From: DATFVA01 sp963774455
GTDB lineage: Bacteria > Bacteroidota > Ignavibacteria > Ignavibacteriales > Ignavibacteriaceae
Length of the DNA: 64,000 bases
Direction: 5' to 3'
NCBI GenBank assembly: GCA_963774455.1
Contig: CAVZFD010000005.1
Span: forward strand, 1,620,592-1,684,591
The translations under genes were made by a program, and so were the position numbers. This document shows positions 47,221 through 55,196 of this stretch, in pieces. Positions within the stretch are counted from its first letter, which is position 1; each line of letters opens with the position of its first letter. Below the pieces are notes generated by a model. The model saw nothing but the letters and a program-made list of their open reading frames with translations, was not told where the DNA came from and did not search any database.

Positions 47221-47262
47221 AGGGGCGTATTTTTCTTTTTCTAACTGAAGCGACAGATGTCG

Positions 47263-49488
47263 TTATTTCAGAAGTATCATTTTTTTTAGTGATCTGTAAG
47301 AGGTATGATCAACTCCTTTTGCATCGATTGAATAGATATACAAACCACTGGCGAGGGTTTCTGCGTTAAAGTTCACTGAATGAAATCCTGCAGTTAAATT
47401 GTTATCAATTAGTCTGTTGATTTCCTCACCTAAAGCATTGAATATTCTAATTGTTACTTTAGCATCTACCGGTAAACTGAAATTAATTGTCGTAGCTGGA
47501 TTGAACGGATTAGGAAAGTTTTGTTCAATGAAATATTGAGCCGGTATATTTACTTCTATTTCAATTTCGTCTGAATAAACAAATGAACCATCGAAATCAA
47601 CTTGTCTTAACCGATATATATTCTTATCGTTTTTTGATTCAGTATCCGTAAACCGGTAAGAATGAGTCTCAGTTGAAGTTCCAAAGCCGGGGACAAATCC
47701 GATTTTTAGCCAGTTACCATTACTTTTCTTTTCGATATCGAATCCACGATTATTTGTTTCAGTGGCTGTCCTCCATACTAAGTCAACATTTTTCCCGATG
47801 ACTGATCCCGTGAACGATACTAACTCTACCGGCACTGTAGACTGAAAAACAATATTGTCTAAAAATATTGGTGTAACAGAACTAATATTCCCATTTTCGA
47901 AAGCAATATAAGCATTACCTGCCGGTGGTAATGAAACTGTATACTGCGTGAAGTCATAATTCAATTGAATTTGTTCTACTAAAGTGAAAGAAGTGGTGTC
48001 GATAGGATCTGTCATCAAACCAACTTTTACAGGATTTCCACCTGTGGCCCAAAAAGAAACTGTTCCTCCATTAGGTCCGATTTGAATAAGAGGACTGACA
48101 AGAGCAACAAAAGCATTATAATCAGGTTGACCGTTACTGCCATCTAACCCATTCATGATAAAAACAGAATTTGGTTGAGATGGTGCTGATCCATGAGGCA
48201 TTGTTTTAACCTCAGCGATATTATTTGATACTAAAACCTTTATACAACTGTTCCAGTCATTCGGAAGAGCCGGAGGTATAACTCCATCAAAATTCTCAAA
48301 GAAAGAAGTTAGTGAAGTAGATTCATCCGTTCCCAGTTTAACAAGCATTATCTGTGCGGTTGAACCGCTACTGTTTGTTCTTCCACCTAAAATATACCCG
48401 CCATCTGTCGTAGGTTGAATGGATTGAACCACATCATCAAGATTACTGATCTGATAAGTATGATCATAAATAACATTTCCGATTATATCTGTCTTTACTA
48501 GCCAGGCATCATTTAAAGCTACCTGGCTTACGAATTTAGTCCCCGCTGCAATGTAATTTCCGTTTGGAGTATTCTGAACTGACATAAATCCGCCATCCCC
48601 GTACATATTATTCCAGATAACATTTCCCTCAGAATTGACTTTCATCATCCAGCCTTTAAAACCGAGTCCCCAGAAAGGTTCTCTTTCTCCGGCAATTATA
48701 TAGTTCCCGTCGGATGTAATCTGTATTGATCTGAAAATATCGACCTGTGCTGCACCGAAATGTTTTGTCCAGAGTGTATCACCAATACTATTAAACTTTA
48801 CAAGCCATCCGTCGTGAGAAGTTGTATCTCCATAAGTATAATGTTTATCTCCTACTGCTATGTATCCGCCGTCTGATGTTTGTTGAAATGAATACAGTCT
48901 TTCCCATATAAATTGTTCGCCGAAACTCTTATTCCAAATAACGTTTCCATCACTATCCACTTTAAGTATCCAGGCTTGCCAATAATAATCCTGGTACCCA
49001 CCAAAACCAAGAGCTATAAAACCACCATCGGAAGTTTCAATTACATCATAAAAATTATCCCATTCATTTTGTGTACTTGGATTGGGATGAAATCCTTGGT
49101 TCCAGATTATGTTTCCATTGCTGTCAGTTCTTAACAGCCATCCTTCACCGTACCAGCCAAATGCTGTTGAAGCACCGGCAAGAATATATCCGCCATCAGA
49201 TGTTTGCTTGACTATATAAATTTCATCGATATAATTATCACCATATGTTTTTGTCCACAAGGTATCGCCATTCGCGTTCGTTTTTATTAACCATGCATCC
49301 ATATTCAACGAACCATTATCTTTTCTTCCTACTGTTATATATCCGCCATCATTTGTTTGCACAGAATAATACCCCCAGTCCATACCGGAACCGCCAAAGG
49401 TTTTTGACCATGAAACATCTGGGGGAGTCTGCGCATCGATAGCAATTGTCAGTAAAAACATAGATAAAGTCATTATCCAGTTACTCAT
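47263..49488 (-). CDS. secreted repeat propeller with T9SS sorting domain
   Basis: A 741-residue exported protein. The signal peptide is 1-19 (ending IDAQ). About seven repeats of about 50 residues follow, each with a TSDGGYI.AG core and an AWLIKTN..GDTLWTK turn, so a propeller covers about 20-390. A jelly-roll-like domain opens with FENFDGVIPPALPNDW (about 395-555) and resembles cleaved-adhesin modules. The VELVSFTGS linker module and a T9SS domain from FPNPFNP to the final lysine close it. GGAGAAAAGGAC sits just before the ATG. It lies 57 bp after the STAS gene on the same strand and is probably cotranscribed with it. Confidence 0.85.
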   Translation of the reverse strand: MSNWIMTLSMFLLTIAIDAQTPPDVSWSKTFGGSGMDWGYYSVQTNDGGYITVGRKDNGSLNMDAWLIKTNANGDTLWTKTYGDNYIDEIYIVKQTSDGGYILAGASTAFGWYGEGWLLRTDSNGNIIWNQGFHPNPSTQNEWDNFYDVIETSDGGFIALGFGGYQDYYWQAWILKVDSDGNVIWNKSFGEQFIWERLYSFQQTSDGGYIAVGDKHYTYGDTTSHDGWLVKFNSIGDTLWTKHFGAAQVDIFRSIQITSDGNYIIAGEREPFWGLGFKGWMMKVNSEGNVIWNNMYGDGGFMSVQNTPNGNYIAAGTKFVSQVALNDAWLVKTDIIGNVIYDHTYQISNLDDVVQSIQPTTDGGYILGGRTNSSGSTAQIMLVKLGTDESTSLTSFFENFDGVIPPALPNDWNSCIKVLVSNNIAEVKTMPHGSAPSQPNSVFIMNGLDGSNGQPDYNAFVALVSPLIQIGPNGGTVSFWATGGNPVKVGLMTDPIDTTSFTLVEQIQLNYDFTQYTVSLPPAGNAYIAFENGNISSVTPIFLDNIVFQSTVPVELVSFTGSVIGKNVDLVWRTATETNNRGFDIEKKSNGNWLKIGFVPGFGTSTETHSYRFTDTESKNDKNIYRLRQVDFDGSFVYSDEIEIEVNIPAQYFIEQNFPNPFNPATTINFSLPVDAKVTIRIFNALGEEINRLIDNNLTAGFHSVNFNAETLASGLYIYSIDAKGVDHTSYRSLKKMILLK

Positions 49489-49545
49489 GTCCTTTTCTCC
49501 TTTATGTATTTAATTATTAGTTGAGAAATTCAGTCAATTATTTTT

Positions 49546-49842
49546 TTAAAGTAATCCACATTCATTTAACAGGAGTTCCACATAGAGTGAGAAATTCTGA
49601 AATTTAACCGGATATTTCTTCGAATAATTCTTAAGAATTTCTAAACACGATTCAGTTATCAATTCTGTTTCTTTAAGATCCAATACCATCTGACAATATT
49701 CCTGAGAATTTTCACTTTCATTTTTGTAATTATTGACTATCTCAGATAAAACCTCATCAAGTATTGGAGCGGAATCCAGTTTACCAATTATGTGAATAAC
49801 CGGTTTTCCTTCTTCTTTAGTTCTATAAATTCGATTTATCAT
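49546..49842 (-). CDS. small STAS-domain protein (anti-sigma antagonist-like)
   Basis: A 98-residue protein with the STAS plan: a first strand VIHIIGKLDSAPI, a helix, the central strand MVLDLKETELITESCLEILKNY where antagonists carry the phosphorylated Ser or Thr, and a last strand and helix FSLYVELLLNECGLL. Candidate phosphosites are Thr77 to Ser79 in ITESC; SpoIIAA has Ser there. No anti-sigma kinase or phosphatase lies in the window. It sits between the sigma-54 regulator gene and the secreted propeller gene; two tandem palindromes lie 92-122 bp upstream of it. There is no good Shine-Dalgarno before the ATG. Confidence 0.6.
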   Translation of the reverse strand: MINRIYRTKEEGKPVIHIIGKLDSAPILDEVLSEIVNNYKNESENSQEYCQMVLDLKETELITESCLEILKNYSKKYPVKFQNFSLYVELLLNECGLL

Positions 49843-49933
49843 ATCATTTGATGTATAAAAAGATATGCCATCAATTTTTCACTTAAATAATGAGCTTAAT
49901 TGATGTTTTGGAGAGAAATTCTGGAAGACAGAG

Positions 49934-49964
49934 TGTGATATTTCACAATTCGTGATATTTCACG
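49934..49964. promoter_or_regulatory. two tandem palindromes, likely activator or repressor sites
   Basis: TGTGATATTTCACA (49934-49947) and CGTGATATTTCACG (49951-49964) are two perfect inverted repeats of five bases with the same TATT spacer, their centres 17 bp apart. They lie 92-122 bp upstream of the STAS gene start, the usual place for enhancer sites of sigma-54 activators. I could not find a GG-N10-GC sigma-54 promoter between them and the gene. Confidence 0.65.
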
Positions 49965-50074
49965 AAAGACATAAGACAAGATTCTATTCAGGCTTAATAT
50001 GGATTTTAATTGATGAGAGTTTTAAAAACAGGAGTAGTAAGTGTTCGTGCAGCCAAAACTGAAAATGAGATTTA

Positions 50075-53000
50075 TCAGGAATGTTCGATAAATTTGATTC
50101 CTAATTTTTTCATCCGGGACCGAAGAGTACTGGGATTTATACCGAGCAGTTCAGCTGCCCCATTTTTTCCGCTGATCTTGTTATCGGTTTTGGTCAGGAT
50201 ATGGATGATATATTGCTTCTCCATTTGTTCAAGAGAAACAATCTCTCTTTGAATACCGTCTCCCCTTTTATTCACTTCAGTATAGAGGTTTAATAAAATA
50301 TCTTCATCTGAGATTACCTCTGTTTTTGAAATAATAACAGCCCTGTGAATTATGTTCTCCAGTTCACGAATATTTCCGGGGTATGAATGTGTTTTCAAAA
50401 TATCCAATGCACTTTTAGTAATTGCACTTATTCTTTTATCTAGAATTTTAGAATAACGGTCTATAAAATATTTTGAGAGATGTTCAATATCTTCTTTGCA
50501 CTCTCTTAAAGGAGGCGCATAAATTGGATAAACATTTATTCTATAGAATAAATCCTGTCTGAATTTTCCTTCCTTTACTCTTTCCTCAAGGTTATGATTT
50601 GTAGCCCCTATAATTCTTACATCAACAAATATCTCCTGATTGCTACCGATTCGGGTTATTTTTTTAAATTGAATCACGTTTAAAACTTTTGCCTGAACAT
50701 TTAAATTCATATCACCGATTTCATCAAGGAATATGGTGCTGCCATCGGCAACTTCAAACTTTCCGATATGCAATTTATCGGCACCTGTAAAAGCCCCTTT
50801 CTCGTGACCAAATAATTCACTTTCAACTAATGCATCGGGGATGGCTGCACAATTCACAACAACCAGCGCCCGCTCTTTTCTCAGACTTGTGTTATGAATT
50901 GCCTCAGCAATTAAATTCTTTCCAACGCCTGTTTCCCCTGTGATAAGAACAGTTGAATCAGTTTCAGCTATCTGCAGAATCTTTCTGCGAACTTCATTTA
51001 TTGCATGGCCTCTACCTATAATAGAACTTAATTCCTGAATATTTCCTTGCTTTTCACGCAGATAAATATTTTCTTTTTCAAGCCTGTCTTTTAATAACTG
51101 AATTTCTTTATTCGCTTTTTCAAGTTCTCGTTTTTCAACAAGTTCTTTTTGTGCTTCCACAAGGCGATGGTATTGCTCCTCTATCTGTACCTTACTTTTC
51201 TGAAGATCACTTGTTTTTTCTTCTACAATCTTCTCGAGCTGAAAATTTCTTTTACGGATATGTGATAGCCTGTAAATGTAACCTTTATACGCAATGAAAA
51301 GTAACAGTAAAGTTGAAATTGTGATAAACCATGGCCTTTTCCATACCGGTGCAAGTATTGAGAATGATATTGATTGCGGTTGGCTTGATACACCGAATTG
51401 GTTAACTGCTTTTATCAGGAAAGTATAATTCCCAGGTTCAAGATATCCATATGTTATTTCCGGATTTAATGAAACATTCGACCATTCTTTCTCAATACCT
51501 TCCAGGTAATATTGAAACTTAACAGCGTTCTCGTTATAAAATGATAATCCATCACAATAGAAATTAATTTTATTTTGTGAAGGAGACAGCTCTTTTCCAG
51601 AAATATCCGTTATGGAATAGGTTGAATCATTAACTTTTACGCCTGTTATATACGAATGAGGTGCAGCAGTGATAACACGATCTTCTGCCGGATTGTAAAC
51701 AGTAAGTCCATCAAACATCCCGAAATATATTTTACCATTAGGACCCTCTGTTATAGAATTATTGTAAGCAAATTCATTGGACGAAATACCATCACGGTAA
51801 GTATAGTGTGAAATTAGGTCATATTTTCCATTGACTTTCTGAAGAACGAACAAACCGGACGCGTTTGATCCTGCCCAAAGTCTTTCATTATTGTCTATGT
51901 GTAATACAATGATATCTGAATTTTTTAGCGCATCAACTGTTTTTATTTGTTTCTGCTTGTCAATAATTAGTAACTCTTTCCCGATAGCCAGCAGTATCTC
52001 TCCATCTTTATCCTCGATCATATCCTTTAAAGGCAAAAGTGGGATTTTTGTTTCATCAACTCTTACAATTTTTCTTTCGCTGAATGGAATTGTACCATTT
52101 TCAACAATCACTAGTCCATTAGCTGTTCCGATATACAGATCTTTGTTTTCCACTTCCAGCAGCTTGTTTATTTCAATTCCTGATACGCCTAAATCTTGTT
52201 CAATAAATTCCTGCCTTGCTTTAAGATAGATTCCATTATTTGTTCCAACCCAGACATTTCCGAGGTGATCTTTTAAAGTTGTAAAAATTATTTTTTTGTC
52301 AAGCCCGATGATTTTGTAAGATGATAAGCCGGATAAGCTTACAATTCCGGGGGTAGAGCCTAAATATATTTCCGAGTTTGAATAAGGCAGCACGGTGAAA
52401 TACCAACGTTTTGAAAATGGAGATCCCGGATTTACGAACTCAAATCTCTGTCCGTTGAATTTGAAAAGACCTTTATCGGCAGCAACAATGTAATTATCAT
52501 TTACCTGTGAGACTGCCAGAATAGCATCTGAGATTAATCCTTCTTCTTTACCATAAGTAGTGAACATTAAAGACGATATTTTGGATATCCCTTTTTCAGA
52601 GTGACCAATCCACAAATTCCCCTCATAATCTTCAAATACCCTGAATATTATATTGCTTCTCAGACCATTTTTTTCCGTGATATTTATATAATTTGAAGAT
52701 TTATCACTAATGTTTTTAAATCGGTATACTCCGTTTTCAGTTGCGAACCAATAATATCCGCTTTTTGTCTGCACTCCGTAATTCGTGGGAACATTTAAAA
52801 TCCAATTCACTGCTGGATTCGTCTCATAATTTTCACTACGAATTATCCCAAGTCCTTTTTCAGCACAAATTATAAAATTATTTTTGTCATCGAAAAAAGA
52901 ATATCTGACTCTTGAAGAAGCAAGATCATCTATTAATAATTCTTTTATGTGATCCGCAAAGTATCTGAAAACCTTTCCATCTCTGGTAATAAATAAGATA

Positions 53001-53533
53001 CCGCCCACTTTATCTTCTGTGATACTTACTATTATCTGATTTTTAAAACCGTGCTCTTCAGAAAAATTCACTGTTGTAGTATCATGGAAGTATAATACAT
53101 CACCCGGAAAGAACAGAGAATGAACCCAGATTCTGTTATAACTGTCTCTGAATAAGGTAAACTGACCTTCCGATTCCTTAAGTTTCCAGTTTTTTATATT
53201 ACTATTGGAAATTCTGGAGATGCCATAATCGTAAGCGATCCACAAATTTCCTTTTTCATCACTCGTAATACCAAGAGGAATTTCATCCAGTAATCCGTCT
53301 TCGGTTCCAAATATTTTGTACGATTTACCATTGTATTTTATTAACCCCGAGGAGGTACAAAACCACATATAACCTTTATCATCCTGGTAGATTCCCCAAA
53401 CCTGATTTCCGGGAAGTCCGCGGTCTTTTGTATAGTTCGTCACGGGATATTGTTGAGCGAATGAAATATCGAAACAACAAATTAAAAAGACTGAACAAAA
53501 GAAAAGTTTTGTGCTAATTATTTTCATATGCAC
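50075..53533 (-). CDS. one-component membrane regulator: propeller sensor fused to a sigma-54 activator
   Basis: An 1152-residue protein. A signal peptide (1-27) leads to a periplasmic region of about 700 residues with many Reg_prop blades (DRGLPGNQVWGIYQDDKGYMWF opens the first; later NLWIGHSEKGI, NVWVGTNNGIY) and a Y_Y_Y domain (FQYYLEGIEKEWS, YGYLEPGNYTFLIKA). One transmembrane helix is at about 733-752 and a coiled coil at 755-835. The cytoplasmic end is a sigma-54 AAA+ domain with Walker A GETGVGKN (near 864), ELFGHEKGAFTGADK (about 905-920, including GAFTGA), Walker B STIFLDEIGDM, and a Fis helix-turn-helix NGAAELLGINPSTLRSRMKKLGI split here as NGAAELLG and TLRSRMKK. Hybrid sensors of this type normally end in kinase, receiver and AraC domains. 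The signal is probably an extracellular polysaccharide or related ligand. Confidence 0.9.
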   Translation of the reverse strand: MHMKIISTKLFFCSVFLICCFDISFAQQYPVTNYTKDRGLPGNQVWGIYQDDKGYMWFCTSSGLIKYNGKSYKIFGTEDGLLDEIPLGITSDEKGNLWIAYDYGISRISNSNIKNWKLKESEGQFTLFRDSYNRIWVHSLFFPGDVLYFHDTTTVNFSEEHGFKNQIIVSITEDKVGGILFITRDGKVFRYFADHIKELLIDDLASSRVRYSFFDDKNNFIICAEKGLGIIRSENYETNPAVNWILNVPTNYGVQTKSGYYWFATENGVYRFKNISDKSSNYINITEKNGLRSNIIFRVFEDYEGNLWIGHSEKGISKISSLMFTTYGKEEGLISDAILAVSQVNDNYIVAADKGLFKFNGQRFEFVNPGSPFSKRWYFTVLPYSNSEIYLGSTPGIVSLSGLSSYKIIGLDKKIIFTTLKDHLGNVWVGTNNGIYLKARQEFIEQDLGVSGIEINKLLEVENKDLYIGTANGLVIVENGTIPFSERKIVRVDETKIPLLPLKDMIEDKDGEILLAIGKELLIIDKQKQIKTVDALKNSDIIVLHIDNNERLWAGSNASGLFVLQKVNGKYDLISHYTYRDGISSNEFAYNNSITEGPNGKIYFGMFDGLTVYNPAEDRVITAAPHSYITGVKVNDSTYSITDISGKELSPSQNKINFYCDGLSFYNENAVKFQYYLEGIEKEWSNVSLNPEITYGYLEPGNYTFLIKAVNQFGVSSQPQSISFSILAPVWKRPWFITISTLLLLFIAYKGYIYRLSHIRKRNFQLEKIVEEKTSDLQKSKVQIEEQYHRLVEAQKELVEKRELEKANKEIQLLKDRLEKENIYLREKQGNIQELSSIIGRGHAINEVRRKILQIAETDSTVLITGETGVGKNLIAEAIHNTSLRKERALVVVNCAAIPDALVESELFGHEKGAFTGADKLHIGKFEVADGSTIFLDEIGDMNLNVQAKVLNVIQFKKITRIGSNQEIFVDVRIIGATNHNLEERVKEGKFRQDLFYRINVYPIYAPPLRECKEDIEHLSKYFIDRYSKILDKRISAITKSALDILKTHSYPGNIRELENIIHRAVIISKTEVISDEDILLNLYTEVNKRGDGIQREIVSLEQMEKQYIIHILTKTDNKISGKNGAAELLGINPSTLRSRMKKLGIKFIEHS

Positions 53534-53968
53534 TAATATTAAAACTCAATATTTTATACACAAATTACTTTTATTATGTCATTTTTTAATAACATATGTC
53601 AGATAATTCATTTATTGAATGTATGAATGAAATTAAAATGGAAAGTGAATCCGTGAGTTGAATATTTCCCCGCGCCGAACATTTGAGTTGCATTTATTTT
53701 CTTAACCAGAATAAATTATAATTCTGTCACTCACGATTTTATGCGATGAATAGTTATTCCACGCTTTAAAAAAAATCCTATCCTGCTGTAACAAACTTAA
53801 GCATTATGATTTTAATTGTCAGATTAAATTATTCTAACGGAAAATTTTTTCTATAATATTTAGAATTTTGAAATAATTTGAAGGATGTCCGGTCAATTCA
53901 AGCCCGTATTACGATTACTTTCCTTCGATATTTTCCATTTTCATCCTATGCTATTTTATAATATTTAT
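53534..53968. other. gene-free AT-rich stretch between the aldo/keto reductase and regulator genes
   Basis: I see no gene in these 435 bases. The part next to 53533 should hold the promoter of the regulator. There is no strong terminator for the aldo/keto reductase gene at the other end, and no repeat beyond short AT words. Confidence 0.4.
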
Positions 53969-54955
53969 TTATCTGTCGATCATTTTTTGATTGTTTTCAG
54001 AATATCGCGCTCCACGGATCTCTACTTTAGAAGCGGCGTCGTTAATCTCCTTCAGATCATTTGTTGATAATTCTAGTTCTGCGGAACTAATGTTTTCTTC
54101 CAGACGATGCAGCTTTGTGGTTCCCGGAATCGGGACGATCCACAACTTTTGTGCAAGGAGCCAGGCGAGCGCAAGCTGCGCGGGTGAGGATTTCTTTTGC
54201 TTTGCGATTTTCTCAAGTACTTCAACAAGTCCCTGGTTTGCTTTTCTGTTCTCTTCATTGAAACGCGGGACGGTGCTGCGAAAGTCTGATTTATCGAAGG
54301 TTGTATTTTTATCAATTTTCCCTGTCAGAAAACCTCTGCCGAGCGGACTAAAAGGAACAAAGCCGATTCCAAGTTCCTCAAGGGTCGGGATTATTTCATC
54401 TTCGGGCTCCCGCCACCATAATGAATATTCGCTTTGAAGTGCCGTAACTGGTTGTACTGCGTGGGCGCGGCGGATGGTTTTTACGCCTGCTTCTGAAAGT
54501 CCAAAGTGCTTCACTTTCCCTTCCCGGATGAGCTCTTTTACTGCTCCGGCAACGTCCTCAATCGGGACGTCCGGATCGACGCGGTGCTGATATAAAAGGT
54601 CAATTGTCTCCACACCAAGGCGTTTGAGTGAATCTTCTGTTGTTTTCCGGATGTATTCGGGACGGCTGTTTAGTCCCTTGCCTTCGCCTTCAGTGAGATT
54701 AAAACCAAACTTTGTAGCGATAACTACCTGGTCTCTTACAGGAGCGATAGCTTCGCCTACCAGGCTCTCGTTTGTAAATGGTCCGTAAATCTGGGCGGTA
54801 TCGAAAAAGGTAACTCCCCTTTCAACGGCGGTACGAATTAAGGATATCATTTTCTGTTTGTCTGCGGGAGGACCATAACCAAAGCTCATTCCCATGCATC
54901 CGAGTCCTATTGCAGATACTTCCATTTCGCTCTTTCCTAGTTTTCTCTTTTTCAT
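53969..54955 (-). CDS. aldo/keto reductase
   Basis: A 328-residue NADPH-dependent reductase of the aldo/keto family (AKR13-like). The opening MKKRKLGKSEMEVSAIGLGCMGMS is given in part as LGKSEMEVSAIGLGCMGMS; catalytic residues are Asp52 and Tyr57 in FDTAQIYGP, the Lys in VIATKFG and the His in LLYQHRVDP. The C-terminal IPIPGTTKLHRLEENI binds NADPH phosphate. Substrates are carbonyl compounds such as methylglyoxal or sugars. It stands alone on the minus strand behind an array of inverted repeats, so it is probably induced by a specific signal. Confidence 0.95.
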   Translation of the reverse strand: MKKRKLGKSEMEVSAIGLGCMGMSFGYGPPADKQKMISLIRTAVERGVTFFDTAQIYGPFTNESLVGEAIAPVRDQVVIATKFGFNLTEGEGKGLNSRPEYIRKTTEDSLKRLGVETIDLLYQHRVDPDVPIEDVAGAVKELIREGKVKHFGLSEAGVKTIRRAHAVQPVTALQSEYSLWWREPEDEIIPTLEELGIGFVPFSPLGRGFLTGKIDKNTTFDKSDFRSTVPRFNEENRKANQGLVEVLEKIAKQKKSSPAQLALAWLLAQKLWIVPIPGTTKLHRLEENISSAELELSTNDLKEINDAASKVEIRGARYSENNQKMIDR

Positions 54956-55008
54956 AAATTATCCTTCAAATACTTAGGTTAAGCTGTAAATTAAAAATTG
55001 TAGTACTA

Positions 55009-55026
55009 AAGTATTGTGAAATACTT
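55009..55026. promoter_or_regulatory. inverted repeat AAGTATT-N4-AATACTT upstream of the aldo/keto reductase gene
   Basis: A perfect 7-base inverted repeat with spacer GTGA. The right arm is part of AATACTTAG (55020-55028), and the same nonamer occurs at 54969-54977, 14 bases before the gene start, so two copies flank the probable promoter. Confidence 0.55.
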
Positions 55027-55055
55027 AGCAGGACGGATACAAAAGGCGGGATTAC

Positions 55056-55158
55056 TTATACATTTTGCGTATAATCAGCATAACCGAATAGTATGGAATT
55101 ATACCTTTTCGGGTATAAAGTCAATTGGATTGAGTTATCTTATACCTGAACGGGTATA
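55056..55158. promoter_or_regulatory. three TATAC/GTATA inverted repeats at ~42-bp spacing
   Basis: TTATAC-N7-GTATAA at 55056-55074, TATACC-N6-GGTATA at 55100-55117 and TATACC-N6-GGTATA at 55141-55158 (spacers ATTTTGC, TTTTCG, TGAACG). Their centres are about 43 and 41 bp apart, close to four helical turns. They lie 101-203 bp upstream of the aldo/keto reductase start and just past the glucan synthase stop. They look like operators of one dimeric regulator. Confidence 0.6.
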
Positions 55159-55196
55159 TCTAAGGATTTGATCTTCTGCCGGGCTCTACGGATGCC

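Noticed and set aside
49855..49880. TGGCAT on the minus strand as half of a sigma-54 promoter for the STAS gene
   Set aside because: The -12 GC is missing at the required spacing (it reads TT), so the match is not better than chance.
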